Positions 9,226-17,066 of a stretch of 64,000 nucleotides of DNA are shown in pieces. This DNA is from UBA5796 sp040752455 (GTDB lineage: Bacteria > Chloroflexota > Anaerolineae > Anaerolineales > Villigracilaceae), in contig JBMOMN010000009.1 of assembly GCA_049324115.1 (NCBI GenBank), positions 248,001 through 312,000 of the forward strand, read 5' to 3'. Made by a program: the position numbers and the translations under genes. How positions within the stretch are numbered: position 1 is the first letter of the stretch; every line of letters starts with the position of its first letter. The notes under the pieces are model-generated. The model had not been told where the DNA came from. It saw only the letters and a program-made list of their open reading frames with translations, and made no database searches.

Positions 9226-9954
9226 ATGTCGAACTTGTTTGCCTGGGATTACACCGGCGCGCCATTCCAGTTCATGGGCGCGGCCCACCTCGTTGCCCTG
9301 GGACTGATCGTCCTGCTCAACTTTTACCTGCTGCGTTTCAAATCCATGCCTGAAGCAACACTCCGCAAAGTCCGCTGGGGGATGGCGATCGTCCTGTGGG
9401 CCAACGAGATCGGCTGGCACGTCTGGAACGCCTCGGTGGGACAGTGGAACCTCCAGACCATGCTGCCGCTTCACGTGTGCAGCGTGCTCGTCTGGCTGGG
9501 TGGACTCATGCTCGTCACCCGGATTTACACCATCTACGAATTTTCTTACTTCATGGGCATCGGCGGGGCGCTCCAGGCCCTGCTGACCCCCGACCTGGGC
9601 ATTTTCGGCTTCCCCCACTTCCGCTTCTTCCAAACCTTCATTTCGCACGGACTGATCGTCACTTCGGCGATCTACATGACAACGGTCGAGGGATTCCGCC
9701 CCACCTGGAAATCCATTGGGCGGGTCTTCGTCGGCATGAACCTTTATCTCGTCGCGGTCTTTTTCATCAACCAGGCCATCGGCAGCAACTACATGTTCGT
9801 GGCCCACAAGCCCGAGACCGCCAGCCTGCTCGACGCCCTCCCCGCCTGGCCCTGGTACATCCTCTACATGGAGGCCATCGGGTTGGTCACCTGCCTGCTG
9901 CTCTACCTGCCCTTCATCATCAAAGACTGGCGCAAACAGCCCATCGCGGCATAA
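9226..9954 (+). CDS. YwaF/TIGR02206-type integral membrane protein
   Basis: A 242-residue protein with about seven membrane segments. The opening MSNLFAWDYTGAPFQFMGAA and internal features (NEIGWHVWN, MLPLHVCSVLVWLGGLML, GGALQALLTPDL) match the conserved TIGR02206/YwaF membrane family, whose biochemical role is not settled. A GGAGGAG Shine-Dalgarno precedes ATG 9226. It is divergent from the polysaccharide operon across a 147-bp gap in which I saw no clear promoter. It is probably monocistronic. Confidence 0.75.
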   Translation: MSNLFAWDYTGAPFQFMGAAHLVALGLIVLLNFYLLRFKSMPEATLRKVRWGMAIVLWANEIGWHVWNASVGQWNLQTMLPLHVCSVLVWLGGLMLVTRIYTIYEFSYFMGIGGALQALLTPDLGIFGFPHFRFFQTFISHGLIVTSAIYMTTVEGFRPTWKSIGRVFVGMNLYLVAVFFINQAIGSNYMFVAHKPETASLLDALPAWPWYILYMEAIGLVTCLLLYLPFIIKDWRKQPIAA

Positions 9955-9962
9955 AATTCTTC

Positions 9963-10042
9963 ACGCGAACGACACCAACCAGCGAGTAACGTGAAAAAAT
10001 AATGAATTCGCGACATCCGCTAATTCGTGACTTTCGCGTTGT
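9963..10042. repeat. CGCGAA/TTCGCG-type intergenic repeat
   Basis: Contains scattered CACGCGAA, AATTCGCG, AATTCGTGA and TTTCGCG words that can pair with one another. Similar word mixtures occur at 26640-26708 and 36247-36312, each just after a gene end. Confidence 0.45.
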
Positions 10043-10064
10043 AAATCCCCCGCAAATGCGTAAC

Positions 10065-10092
10065 TTGACGGGTGCGCCGCTTGGGGTAAAAT
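10065..10092 (+). promoter_or_regulatory. Sigma-70-type promoter for tRNA-Leu
   Basis: TTGACG (10065-10070) and TAAAAT (10087-10092) are separated by 16 bp. The -10 element lies 8 bp before the mature tRNA 5' end at 10101. Confidence 0.65.
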
Positions 10093-10100
10093 CATCCTGC

Positions 10101-10184
10101 GGGGCGATGGCGGAATCGGCAGACGCAACGGACTTAAAATCCGTCGGTGGAGACACCGTGTGGGTTCGACCCCCACTCGCCCTA
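10101..10184 (+). tRNA. tRNA-Leu (anticodon UAA)
   Basis: An 84-nt class II tRNA. The acceptor GGGGCGA (10101-10107) pairs with TCGCCCT (10177-10183), with G-T at the 1-72 pair, and the discriminator is A 10184. The D-arm region is GGCGGAATCGGCAGACGC. The anticodon stem ACGGA/TCCGT encloses loop CTTAAAA with anticodon TAA at 10135-10137. A long variable arm (CGGTGGAGACACCG) and T-arm GTGGG-TTCGACC-CCCAC follow. The 3' CCA is not encoded. The long variable arm plus UAA anticodon identify leucine. Confidence 0.96.
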
Positions 10185-10252
10185 CTCGAACTCCCAATCC
10201 CAGCGGGGACTCAACCCGGAGCCCCCGTCTGCCGTCTCAGAAAGTGAACAAG

Positions 10253-11404
10253 ATGCTGTTCGACAGAGTAAAACTCGAAGAGATCGAAGACCAGAGCCTG
10301 GCCCCTTACGGGATGCGCAGCCGGGACTCCAAAGGCCGCGCCTACCTGGACAACGAACCCGAATACCGCACCGCCTTCCAGCGTGACCGCGACCGCATCC
10401 TGCACACCACCGCCTTCCGCCGCCTGGAATACAAGACCCAGGTCTTCATCAACTACGAAGGCGATTACTTCCGCACCCGCCTGACCCATACCCTCGAAGT
10501 GGCCCAGATCGGGCGCACCATCGCCCGCGCCCTGGGCGGCAACGAAGACCTGATCGAGGCCATCTGCCTGGCCCACGACCTCGGCCATTCTCCTTTTGGA
10601 CACTCCGGCGAGGTGGCTCTCAACCGTTTAATGAAGGATTTCGGCGGCTTCGACCACAACAAACAATCCCTGCGGATCGTGACCGAACTCGAGCAGCGTT
10701 ACCCCGAATTCCCGGGCCTGAATCTCACCTGGGAGGTCCGCGAGGGCATGGTCAAGCACGAGACCGAGTACGACGTTTCGGACGCGAAGGCCTTCAATCC
10801 CGAACTGCGCGGCAACCTGGAGACCCAGATCGCCAACATCGCCGACGAACTGGCCTACACCGCCCACGACCTGGACGACGGCCTGCGCTCCGGCATGATC
10901 ACCCCGTTCATGCTCTCCGGCATCTCGCTGTGGGAAATCCTGGTCGAGACCTTCAACTGGCGCGGCCCCACCTTGGAGGAAACCGCCCGACACCGCATCA
11001 TCCGCCACTTGATCGGCCTGCTGGTCACGGATGTGGTCCACGCTACAGCCGGGCGCATCGCCGAGAGCGGAGCCAAATCGCCGCTCGATTTGCAGAAACT
11101 CAACCGCAACGTGATCGGTTACAGCGAAGACATGCAGCGCCGCAACCGGGAACTCAAGGATTTCCTCTATTCCAGGCTTTACCGCCACCACCGCGTCGTC
11201 CGCATGGCGACCAAGGCCGAGCGCATCCTGACCGAGATGTTCCAGGCCTACGTCGAGGAGCCCGCCATCTTGCCCGAGCACATGCAAAAATGGATCGAAG
11301 TCCGCGGCCACGAGCGCACCATCTGCGACTACATCGCCGGGATGACCGACCGTTTCGCCATCGAAGAGTACCGCAAACTCTTCGACCCGACCGAGAAGCC
11401 CTGA
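10253..11404 (+). CDS. dgt: Deoxyguanosinetriphosphate triphosphohydrolase-like protein (HD domain)
   Basis: A 383-residue dNTPase that hydrolyses dNTPs to deoxynucleoside plus triphosphate, probably for dNTP pool control. The HD metal site is clear: H79 in RLTHTLEVAQ, H108-D109 in AICLAHDLGHSPFGHSGE, and a later Asp in ANIADELAYTAHDLDDG. Length and order fit the type 2 subfamily. The start is probably ATG 10253 (MLFDRVKLEE); a GTG at 10244 is an alternative, and more distant in-frame starts fall inside the tRNA. It follows tRNA-Leu by 68 bp and precedes greA, from which it is separated by a terminator-like hairpin. Confidence 0.92.
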   Translation: MLFDRVKLEEIEDQSLAPYGMRSRDSKGRAYLDNEPEYRTAFQRDRDRILHTTAFRRLEYKTQVFINYEGDYFRTRLTHTLEVAQIGRTIARALGGNEDLIEAICLAHDLGHSPFGHSGEVALNRLMKDFGGFDHNKQSLRIVTELEQRYPEFPGLNLTWEVREGMVKHETEYDVSDAKAFNPELRGNLETQIANIADELAYTAHDLDDGLRSGMITPFMLSGISLWEILVETFNWRGPTLEETARHRIIRHLIGLLVTDVVHATAGRIAESGAKSPLDLQKLNRNVIGYSEDMQRRNRELKDFLYSRLYRHHRVVRMATKAERILTEMFQAYVEEPAILPEHMQKWIEVRGHERTICDYIAGMTDRFAIEEYRKLFDPTEKP

Positions 11405-11424
11405 ATCCCACCATTGCCCGTCAG

Positions 11425-11451
11425 TGACCGCTGCCTGACCGGCAGCGGTCA
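11425..11451 (+). terminator. Hairpin terminator after dgt
   Basis: TGACCGCTGCC pairs with GGCAGCGGTCA over a 5-nt loop, followed by a short TTTTG. It is weak as a Rho-independent terminator but well placed, and may only attenuate read-through into greA. Confidence 0.6.
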
Positions 11452-11479
11452 TTTTGATTACCCTACGAGGAAAGACACC

Positions 11480-11947
11480 ATGAATGAACCCTCTTACCTG
11501 ACCCCGCAAGGCCACGCCCGCCTGAAAGCGGAACTGGCCGAACTCAAAGGCCCCCGGCGCGAGGAACTGGCGGCGCGGCTGCGTTCCGCCATCCAGATGG
11601 GCGACCTGTCTGAAAACGCCGATTACCACAAGGCCAAGGAAGACCAATCTTTCCTCGAAGGCCGCATCCAGGAACTGGAATACATCCTGAGCAACGCGGT
11701 CCTCATCGAGGAACCGGCCGGGAGCCAGGACCAGGTCGTCCTGGGCGTGCGCGTCACGATCCAGGAGGATGATTACCCCGAAGAGACCTATCACCTGGTC
11801 GGCGCCCAGGAAGCGGACCCGCGCAACGGCAAGATCTCGCACGAATCCCCCATCGGGCGCGCCCTGCTCGACCACCGGGTCGGGGACGTGGTGGAGGCCG
11901 AAACCCCCGGCGGGACGATCAGGCTCAAGATCGTCAAGATTGAGTAA
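11480..11947 (+). CDS. greA: Transcription elongation factor GreA
   Basis: A 155-residue GreA that stimulates RNA polymerase's transcript cleavage to rescue backtracked complexes. The N-terminal coiled coil (about 5-75) carries the acidic tip in QMGDLSENADYHKAKEDQ, and the C-terminal FKBP-like globular domain is visible from about residue 82 onward (QVVLGVRVTIQ, then SPIGRALLDHRVGDVVEAET). Length is typical. ATG 11480 is preceded by ACGAGG. It is followed immediately by a strong terminator. Confidence 0.96.
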   Translation: MNEPSYLTPQGHARLKAELAELKGPRREELAARLRSAIQMGDLSENADYHKAKEDQSFLEGRIQELEYILSNAVLIEEPAGSQDQVVLGVRVTIQEDDYPEETYHLVGAQEADPRNGKISHESPIGRALLDHRVGDVVEAETPGGTIRLKIVKIE

Positions 11948-11950
11948 GCA

Positions 11951-11985
11951 AAAACTTCCGAAGTCAGAGAGGCTTCGGAAGTTTT
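11951..11985 (+). terminator. Rho-independent terminator of greA
   Basis: A perfect 13-bp stem (AAAACTTCCGAAG with CTTCGGAAGTTTT), 9-nt loop and T-run. It can also act for the convergent gene ending at 12003. The CTTCCGAAG stem core recurs at 42813-42876 and 61397-61411. Confidence 0.93.
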
Positions 11986-12002
11986 TTATCTGAGTCGGCC
12001 TG

Positions 12003-12995
12003 CTATGCGGTTTCTTTTTGCCAGACGGCCAGTTCCAGCGTCAAGCGGTCGAAATAGCTGGAGGGCGGCAGCGGGCCGTCGCCGTAAGCTGTGTCCGAGA
12101 CGGTGGCGACCAGTTGCAGGGTCTGGGTTTCGAGCACCACCTGGCGCTGGGGTTCGACCAGCACCGGTTCGCCCTTCTCGGCCAGCCGCTGCCGGGTGGC
12201 CAGGTCGTTGAAGGCGTTGGCGCTCATCAGGACTTTCGTCACGGTCTGGATGTCGTTCTTGTCGAAGAGCCAGACCTCGAAAGCGGTGACCTTCTTCGGG
12301 TCCCCGACGCCGATCGTCTCCGAGATGCCGACCCCGCACTCGCCCAGGAACTCGCCCGAGGGCGAATCGATGCTGAAGGAGTCGTCGAACAGGTCATCCT
12401 TGATCACGTAGGTGGTGACGAACTGGGAAATGGGCGGGGCCTGGCCCATGGCTTCGTAATCCACCACTTCGGTCTGGCGGGAGAGGGCGCGGGCCTGCTG
12501 GGCCGGGGTCATTTCCGCGGTGCTGGTGCGGGGCCTGCGGAAGAGGAGCAGGTAAGCCGCCGCGCCCACGCCGACGATGAACAACAGCCCGAACCCGATC
12601 ACGTACACCAGCCAGGACGGCCCCGCAGCCGGGGTTTCAGGCGTTACAGTTTCGGGAGGCATCGCCGCATTGATCAACTGGGTATAAGTGACGATGGTCC
12701 CCACGTCCTGCGCACCCGGCGCCTGCTGGACCACGAGCAGGTTGGCTTCGGCCTGGTCGCCCAGGTTGGCGTAACGCCGGAGCGCCAGTTCGGTGTCCCC
12801 CGTCAATTGGAAGGAGTCGATGGCCATGCGCAGGTAATCTTCCTGGAGGTCGGCCCGCATGGAATCCGGCGTGGTATCCACGTATTTCACCGGCCAGAGC
12901 ACCCAGCCGATCAGAAGGCCGACCAATAGCCCGCCCAAAATACCTGCTATTCCCGCGGCGACAGGGTTCTTCAATCTCTCGAATATGGAATCCAT
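12003..12995 (-). CDS. Two-TM conserved membrane protein of unknown function
   Basis: A 330-residue protein I cannot name. Two hydrophobic segments are visible, about residues 9-36 (PVAAGIAGILGGLLVGLLIG) and about 155-178 (YVIGFGLLFIVGVGAAAYLL), with a segment of about 110 residues between them that is probably extracytoplasmic (N-in). The C-terminal half (about 190-330) is soluble, contains a DDSFSIDSPSGEFLGECGVG stretch and looks like a compact beta-rich domain. The start ATG 12995 has AAGGAG 7-12 nt upstream, and its own promoter lies at 13074-13101. It is convergent with greA. Confidence 0.75.
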   Translation of the reverse strand: MDSIFERLKNPVAAGIAGILGGLLVGLLIGWVLWPVKYVDTTPDSMRADLQEDYLRMAIDSFQLTGDTELALRRYANLGDQAEANLLVVQQAPGAQDVGTIVTYTQLINAAMPPETVTPETPAAGPSWLVYVIGFGLLFIVGVGAAAYLLLFRRPRTSTAEMTPAQQARALSRQTEVVDYEAMGQAPPISQFVTTYVIKDDLFDDSFSIDSPSGEFLGECGVGISETIGVGDPKKVTAFEVWLFDKNDIQTVTKVLMSANAFNDLATRQRLAEKGEPVLVEPQRQVVLETQTLQLVATVSDTAYGDGPLPPSSYFDRLTLELAVWQKETA

Positions 12996-13073
12996 TTTGG
13001 CTCCTTTCAATCGCCCGTGAAAAAGTTATTGTAATTGCACCGCCGTTCAAAACACGAACAAATGAGCATCTTT

Positions 13074-13101
13074 ATTATACTGAATCTTGCCAGTTAGACA
13101 A
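13074..13101 (-). promoter_or_regulatory. Promoter for the 12003-12995 gene
   Basis: On the minus strand TTGTCT (13096-13101) and TATAAT (13074-13079) are 16 bp apart, about 80 bp before the start codon. The -35 box overlaps the stop codon of the upstream methyltransferase gene. Confidence 0.65.
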
Positions 13102-14485
13102 CGTTTTTGCGGGCCTCCATTAAATACAAAATCCGTTCAGAATCACCCACCTGCACGGCCTGGTGGATGATGAAGCGCGGCGAGAAGACCTGCTCCAGCA
13201 CCTGGCGGCAATAGTTCGGGAAGATGTCCTCCCGGCTGGCGAGCAATTTCTGCGCCTGCGAATCGGACTTGGGGACGAATTCCAGCACCAGCCACCTGCC
13301 CGCCTGGTGGAAAAATCGGGCCAGTTCCGGCAGCGGGACGTTGTTGGAGATCGCCAGGTGGTGAACCAGCGCCAGGGCAAAGACCATGTCCGCCGGGCCG
13401 CGTTGACCGAAAGAGTCGCGCTCCCGGCTGTCCCAGCCCAGGGCCGGACTGGGATTGGTCAGGTCGAGCACCAGCGGCAGCAGCTTCCCGGACTTTTCGG
13501 CCTGGACCTGCAAATAGTTTTTCTCCACCGCTGACGGGTCAATGTCGAAGGCCACCGTCTGGTATCCGGCTTCGCTGGCGATACGGCTGAAGACGCCGGT
13601 ATTCGCCCCCAGGTCCCAGACCAGGCGCGGCTTGACGTGCCCGACCCAGCGCGTGATCAATTCCTTTTTATGGGCGAAGGCGGCATCGGAATAATTGGTG
13701 ATGTCGTAATAATCGCCCCATTCGGTGCCGCCGGGTTTCCACGCCAGTTTTTGGACGGTCGCTTCGAGATTTTCGATCAGGCCCAGCAGGGCTTGTTTGC
13801 TCATCCCGGCCCGGGATTTCTGCTCCTGGATGGCTTCGCCGGCATAACGCTTCTGGGCGCCGGCGTGGATGTGGAGATGGGTCAACAGGCCAAAGTCCAG
13901 GCGGGTGCGGAAGGGGAGCAGGCGGCTGGCCAGGTCAAGCGGAACGCCGTCAATGTAGACCCGCAGCAACTGGCCCAGGCGAACGTCCGTGTGGGCCATC
14001 AGCGCCAGCGGGGCCAGGAAATGCTGGCAGAACTGGCGATAAGCCACCCAGGGCAATCCCTCTTTGTAAATCTCGAAGGAAAGCGTGTCTATCAACAGCG
14101 GCCTGCCGTCCACGAACTGGACGTTGTAGGCGCTGGCGTCCTTGAGCGACATGCCCGCCTTGAGCGCCCGCTTCTGGATGCGCAGGGTCAGCAGGGCGGC
14201 GTCTTTCAACTGGCTGAACGACCACTCGTAGGGATACGAGACGAACGGGACCCGCTCCGGGCGGATGACCTTGAAAGCCAGCAGCGGCTCCGCCGGTTGG
14301 GCCTCGACTTCTTCGTGGGCGACGAGCAGCCCGGCCTTGACCAGTTTCTCGTACAGGCCGGAACGCATCAACATCCCGTACTCGTCGGTGTACTCCCGGT
14401 TGACCTGCCGGTAGAGCACACCCTCCCGGGTGAACAGGAACCCGCTCGGGTCCCGGAACGAGGCGGGAAGTTTCCCTTTAGTCAT
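13094..14485 (-). CDS. Class I SAM-dependent methyltransferase
   Basis: A 463-residue protein. The N-terminal 220 residues form an additional domain of unclear role (MTKGKLPASFRDPSGFLFTR onward, with KDASAYNVQFVDGRPLLIDT resembling kinase-like fold motifs). The C-terminal half is a Rossmann methyltransferase with motif I LVWDLGANTGVFSRIASEAG (about residue 295), an acidic FDID after beta-2 and motif IV FALALVHHLA. It resembles the methyltransferases annotated as NoeA-related; the substrate is unknown. It overlaps the small membrane protein gene at 14478-14687 by 8 bp, so the two are co-translated. Confidence 0.82.
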   Translation of the reverse strand: MTKGKLPASFRDPSGFLFTREGVLYRQVNREYTDEYGMLMRSGLYEKLVKAGLLVAHEEVEAQPAEPLLAFKVIRPERVPFVSYPYEWSFSQLKDAALLTLRIQKRALKAGMSLKDASAYNVQFVDGRPLLIDTLSFEIYKEGLPWVAYRQFCQHFLAPLALMAHTDVRLGQLLRVYIDGVPLDLASRLLPFRTRLDFGLLTHLHIHAGAQKRYAGEAIQEQKSRAGMSKQALLGLIENLEATVQKLAWKPGGTEWGDYYDITNYSDAAFAHKKELITRWVGHVKPRLVWDLGANTGVFSRIASEAGYQTVAFDIDPSAVEKNYLQVQAEKSGKLLPLVLDLTNPSPALGWDSRERDSFGQRGPADMVFALALVHHLAISNNVPLPELARFFHQAGRWLVLEFVPKSDSQAQKLLASREDIFPNYCRQVLEQVFSPRFIIHQAVQVGDSERILYLMEARKNVV

Positions 14486-14687
14486 CGTCGTCTTCGTCAG
14501 CGTCTTCGTCTTTGGCCGGTTTGCCGCCGAACAGTCCCTTGATCTTGCCCCACGAGGCCCGCAGGGCGATCCCCGCGCCGAGCAGGGCCGCGATCAACAG
14601 TTGCAGCAGGAAACTGCCGGAACCAGGGTCGAGGTAAGCGAGCTTGTCGCTTACGCCGCTAAGCAAAACACCAGATAGAAAAAACAT
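14478..14687 (-). CDS. Small one-TM protein with acidic tail
   Basis: A 69-residue protein: a hydrophobic start (MFFLSGVLLSGVSD), a YLDPGSGSFLLQLLIAALLG segment that forms the membrane helix, a basic patch (SWGKIKGLFGGKPAK) and a strongly acidic end (DEDADEDDDD). DPGSGS-type small membrane proteins are often found next to methyltransferase or phosphotransfer genes of envelope biosynthesis. The 8-bp overlap with the methyltransferase supports a joint role. An AGGAG Shine-Dalgarno supports ATG 14687. No function known to me. Confidence 0.8.
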   Translation of the reverse strand: MFFLSGVLLSGVSDKLAYLDPGSGSFLLQLLIAALLGAGIALRASWGKIKGLFGGKPAKDEDADEDDDD

Positions 14688-14706
14688 TATCCATCTCCTG
14701 AAATTG

Positions 14707-14752
14707 GAGTGCGGACTTCAGTCCGCCAACTGCAAGCTGAAACTTGCGCTCC
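14707..14752. repeat. Palindromic GCGGACTTCAGTCCGC repeat
   Basis: A 16-nt palindrome (14711-14726) followed by a GCAAG/CTTGC inverted repeat (14732-14747). It is the same family as the repeats at 32400-32625 and 39680-39990. It lies in the 78-bp gap between topA and the small membrane protein gene. Confidence 0.75.
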
Positions 14753-14765
14753 GGTTTTGACAAAT

Positions 14766-17057
14766 CTACGCCGATTCTGGAATGACTTCATCCAGAAGGA
14801 ACGATTCTTCGCAGGCCATACACTGCGCCTCGCGCTTGTTGGCGACCACCAGCATCCCGCCGCATTTGGGGCAGGGCTGGGCCAGCGGGCGCTTCCACGA
14901 GGTGAAATCGCAGTTCGGGTAATTGTAGCAGCCGTAAAAGATGCGGTTCTTGCGGGTCTTGCGCTCGACGATCTCGCCGCCGTCCTTCGGGCAGGTGACG
15001 CCGATCTTCTCCAGCCAGGGTTCGGTGTGGCGGCATTCGGGGAATCCGCTGCACGAGATGAATTTGCCGTAGCGCCCATAGCGGATGACCAGCTCCTTGC
15101 CGCAGTCGGGGCAGGCGCGCCCGATCGGCTCCGGCCCGGATTTGGTGACCGGCATCTCGGACTGGGCGACGGCCACCTGCTGCGAGAACGGCCCGTAGAA
15201 CACGTCCATCACCTTGACCCAGTCGCTGTCGCCGGAGGCGACCTTGTCGAGACTTTCTTCCATGTTGGCGGTGAAGCCGGTATCCACGATGTTGGGGAAG
15301 TATTTGACCATCAAGTCGTTGACCAGCACGCCCGTTTCGGTCGGGACGAGGCGCTTTTCGAGGCGCTCGACGTAGCCGCGCTGCTGGATGGTGGACAGGG
15401 TCGGGGCGTAGGTGGACGGGCGTCCGATCCCGTATTCTTCGAGGGTTGCCACCAACGTTGCTTCCGAGAAACGCGGCGGCGGCTGGGTGAAGTGTTGTTC
15501 GGGGATCAGGCGCACCAGTTCCTGTTTCTGGCCTTCTTCGATTCCGGCCGGGATGCGCACGTTCTCTTCGTCATCCGGCTTGGCGTCCTCGCTTTTGGCC
15601 TCCTCGTACACCACCAGGAAACCGGGGAACCTGACCGCCGAACCCGAAGCCCGCAGCAGGTAGGTGTGGTCCGATTGGCCGGTCACTTCCACTTGCAGCG
15701 TGTCGTAGACCGCCGCTTCCATCTGTGAAGCGACGAAACGCTTCCAGATGAGCTGGTAGAGTTTGAACATGGCCGGGTCGAGGTAAGGCTTGACCTTCTC
15801 CGGGTCGCGCATCGCCGAGGTCGGGCGGACGGCCTCGTGAGCCTCCTGAGCGCCCTTTGATTTGGTCTTGTACTCCGGCGGAACGGGCGGCAGGAAATCC
15901 CCGCCGTACTTGCCCATCACGTACTCGCGGGCTTCCTTCCGGGCCAGCTCGGAGACATTGGTCGAGTCGGTGCGCATATAGGTGATCAGGCCGGTCGTCC
16001 CGCCTTCGCCCACGTCCTGGCCTTCGTACAGCCCCTGGGCCAGGGCCATCGTCCGCTTGGCGGTGAACCCGAGCCTGCGGGAGGCCTCCTGCTGGAGGGT
16101 GGAGGTGGTGAACGGCGCGGACGGCTTGCGGCGGCGCTCGCCGCGTTTGATCTTCGTGATCGCGTAAGCCGCCTTTTCCATGTCCACCAGGTAAGGCCGG
16201 ACGGCTTCTTCGTTGGGCAGTTCGGGTTCCTGGCCGTCAATCCTGGCCAGCTTGGTAATGAATGTGGATTTGAGCGACCCGGGCCGGAGTTCGGCCTCGA
16301 TGGTCCAATATTCGACCGGGACGAAAGCCTCGATCTCCCGCTCCCTCTCGACGATGAGCCTGAGCGCCACCGATTGGACCCGTCCTGCCGAGAGGCGGCT
16401 GCGGACCTTCTCCCACAAAATGGGGCTGATGCTGTACCCCACCAGCCGGTCGAGCACGCGGCGGGCCTGCTGGGCGTTGACCAAGTCCATGTTGATCTGG
16501 CGCGGGTGCGAGAAAGCCTCGTTGATGGCCGGTTCGGTGATCTCGTGGAAGACCACCCGGCGGGCGATCTCCGGTTCGATGGCCGCGGCTTCCATCAAGT
16601 GCCAGGCGATGGCTTCGCCTTCGCGGTCGGGGTCGGTCGCCAGGTAGATCTCAGCCGATTCTTTGGCAAGTTTCTTGAGTTCCTTGACCACGTCCTTCTT
16701 TTCGTTGGGGACGCGGTACTTGGGCTGGAATTCGTTCTCCACGTCCACCGACAACTGCGAACGGAGCAGGTCGCGCACGTGCCCGACCGAGGCCTTGACC
16801 GTGTATCCCTTGCCGAGGAACCGGCCCACGGTCCGGGCTTTGGCCGGGGATTCGACGATCACGAGTTTCCCCGAACGCTGGATCTCCTTCTTGGGCGCGG
16901 TCATGCCGGCGTGGGCCTCCGTCCGCCCGGTGCGGTAGAGCGCCGTCCCGCAGACCGGGCAGGCGCCGCGCGTCACCGGCGCGCCGGACTTGTTGAACAT
17001 GGCCTCCGGGTTTAGCAGTTCGCGTTTGGTTTTGCATTTCATACAGTAGGCTTCCAT
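14766..17057 (-). CDS. topA: DNA topoisomerase I with N-terminal DUF5679-like zinc ribbon
   Basis: A 763-residue type IA topoisomerase that relaxes negative supercoils. Unusually it opens with a four-Cys ribbon (C5, C8, C33, C36: YCMKC and CPVCG), like the normally separate DUF5679 protein. The TOPRIM domain follows (LVIVESPAKARTVGRFLGKG, DPDREGEAIAWHL), then the catalytic region with the active-site Tyr in GLITYMRTDSTNVS, and a C-terminal set of three zinc ribbons (CPDCGKELV, CPKDGGEIV, CPKCGGMLV). AGGAGG precedes ATG 17057. The upstream gene manC ends 9 bp before it. Confidence 0.96.
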   Translation of the reverse strand: MEAYCMKCKTKRELLNPEAMFNKSGAPVTRGACPVCGTALYRTGRTEAHAGMTAPKKEIQRSGKLVIVESPAKARTVGRFLGKGYTVKASVGHVRDLLRSQLSVDVENEFQPKYRVPNEKKDVVKELKKLAKESAEIYLATDPDREGEAIAWHLMEAAAIEPEIARRVVFHEITEPAINEAFSHPRQINMDLVNAQQARRVLDRLVGYSISPILWEKVRSRLSAGRVQSVALRLIVEREREIEAFVPVEYWTIEAELRPGSLKSTFITKLARIDGQEPELPNEEAVRPYLVDMEKAAYAITKIKRGERRRKPSAPFTTSTLQQEASRRLGFTAKRTMALAQGLYEGQDVGEGGTTGLITYMRTDSTNVSELARKEAREYVMGKYGGDFLPPVPPEYKTKSKGAQEAHEAVRPTSAMRDPEKVKPYLDPAMFKLYQLIWKRFVASQMEAAVYDTLQVEVTGQSDHTYLLRASGSAVRFPGFLVVYEEAKSEDAKPDDEENVRIPAGIEEGQKQELVRLIPEQHFTQPPPRFSEATLVATLEEYGIGRPSTYAPTLSTIQQRGYVERLEKRLVPTETGVLVNDLMVKYFPNIVDTGFTANMEESLDKVASGDSDWVKVMDVFYGPFSQQVAVAQSEMPVTKSGPEPIGRACPDCGKELVIRYGRYGKFISCSGFPECRHTEPWLEKIGVTCPKDGGEIVERKTRKNRIFYGCYNYPNCDFTSWKRPLAQPCPKCGGMLVVANKREAQCMACEESFLLDEVIPESA

Positions 17058-17066
17058 AAATGCCTC

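Noticed and set aside
9079..9807. N-terminal extension of the Wzz-like gene
   Set aside because: It runs antisense through the YwaF-like gene, whereas ATG 9078 has a good Shine-Dalgarno.
10160..10252. Upstream start for dgt
   Set aside because: It lies within the tRNA-Leu gene.
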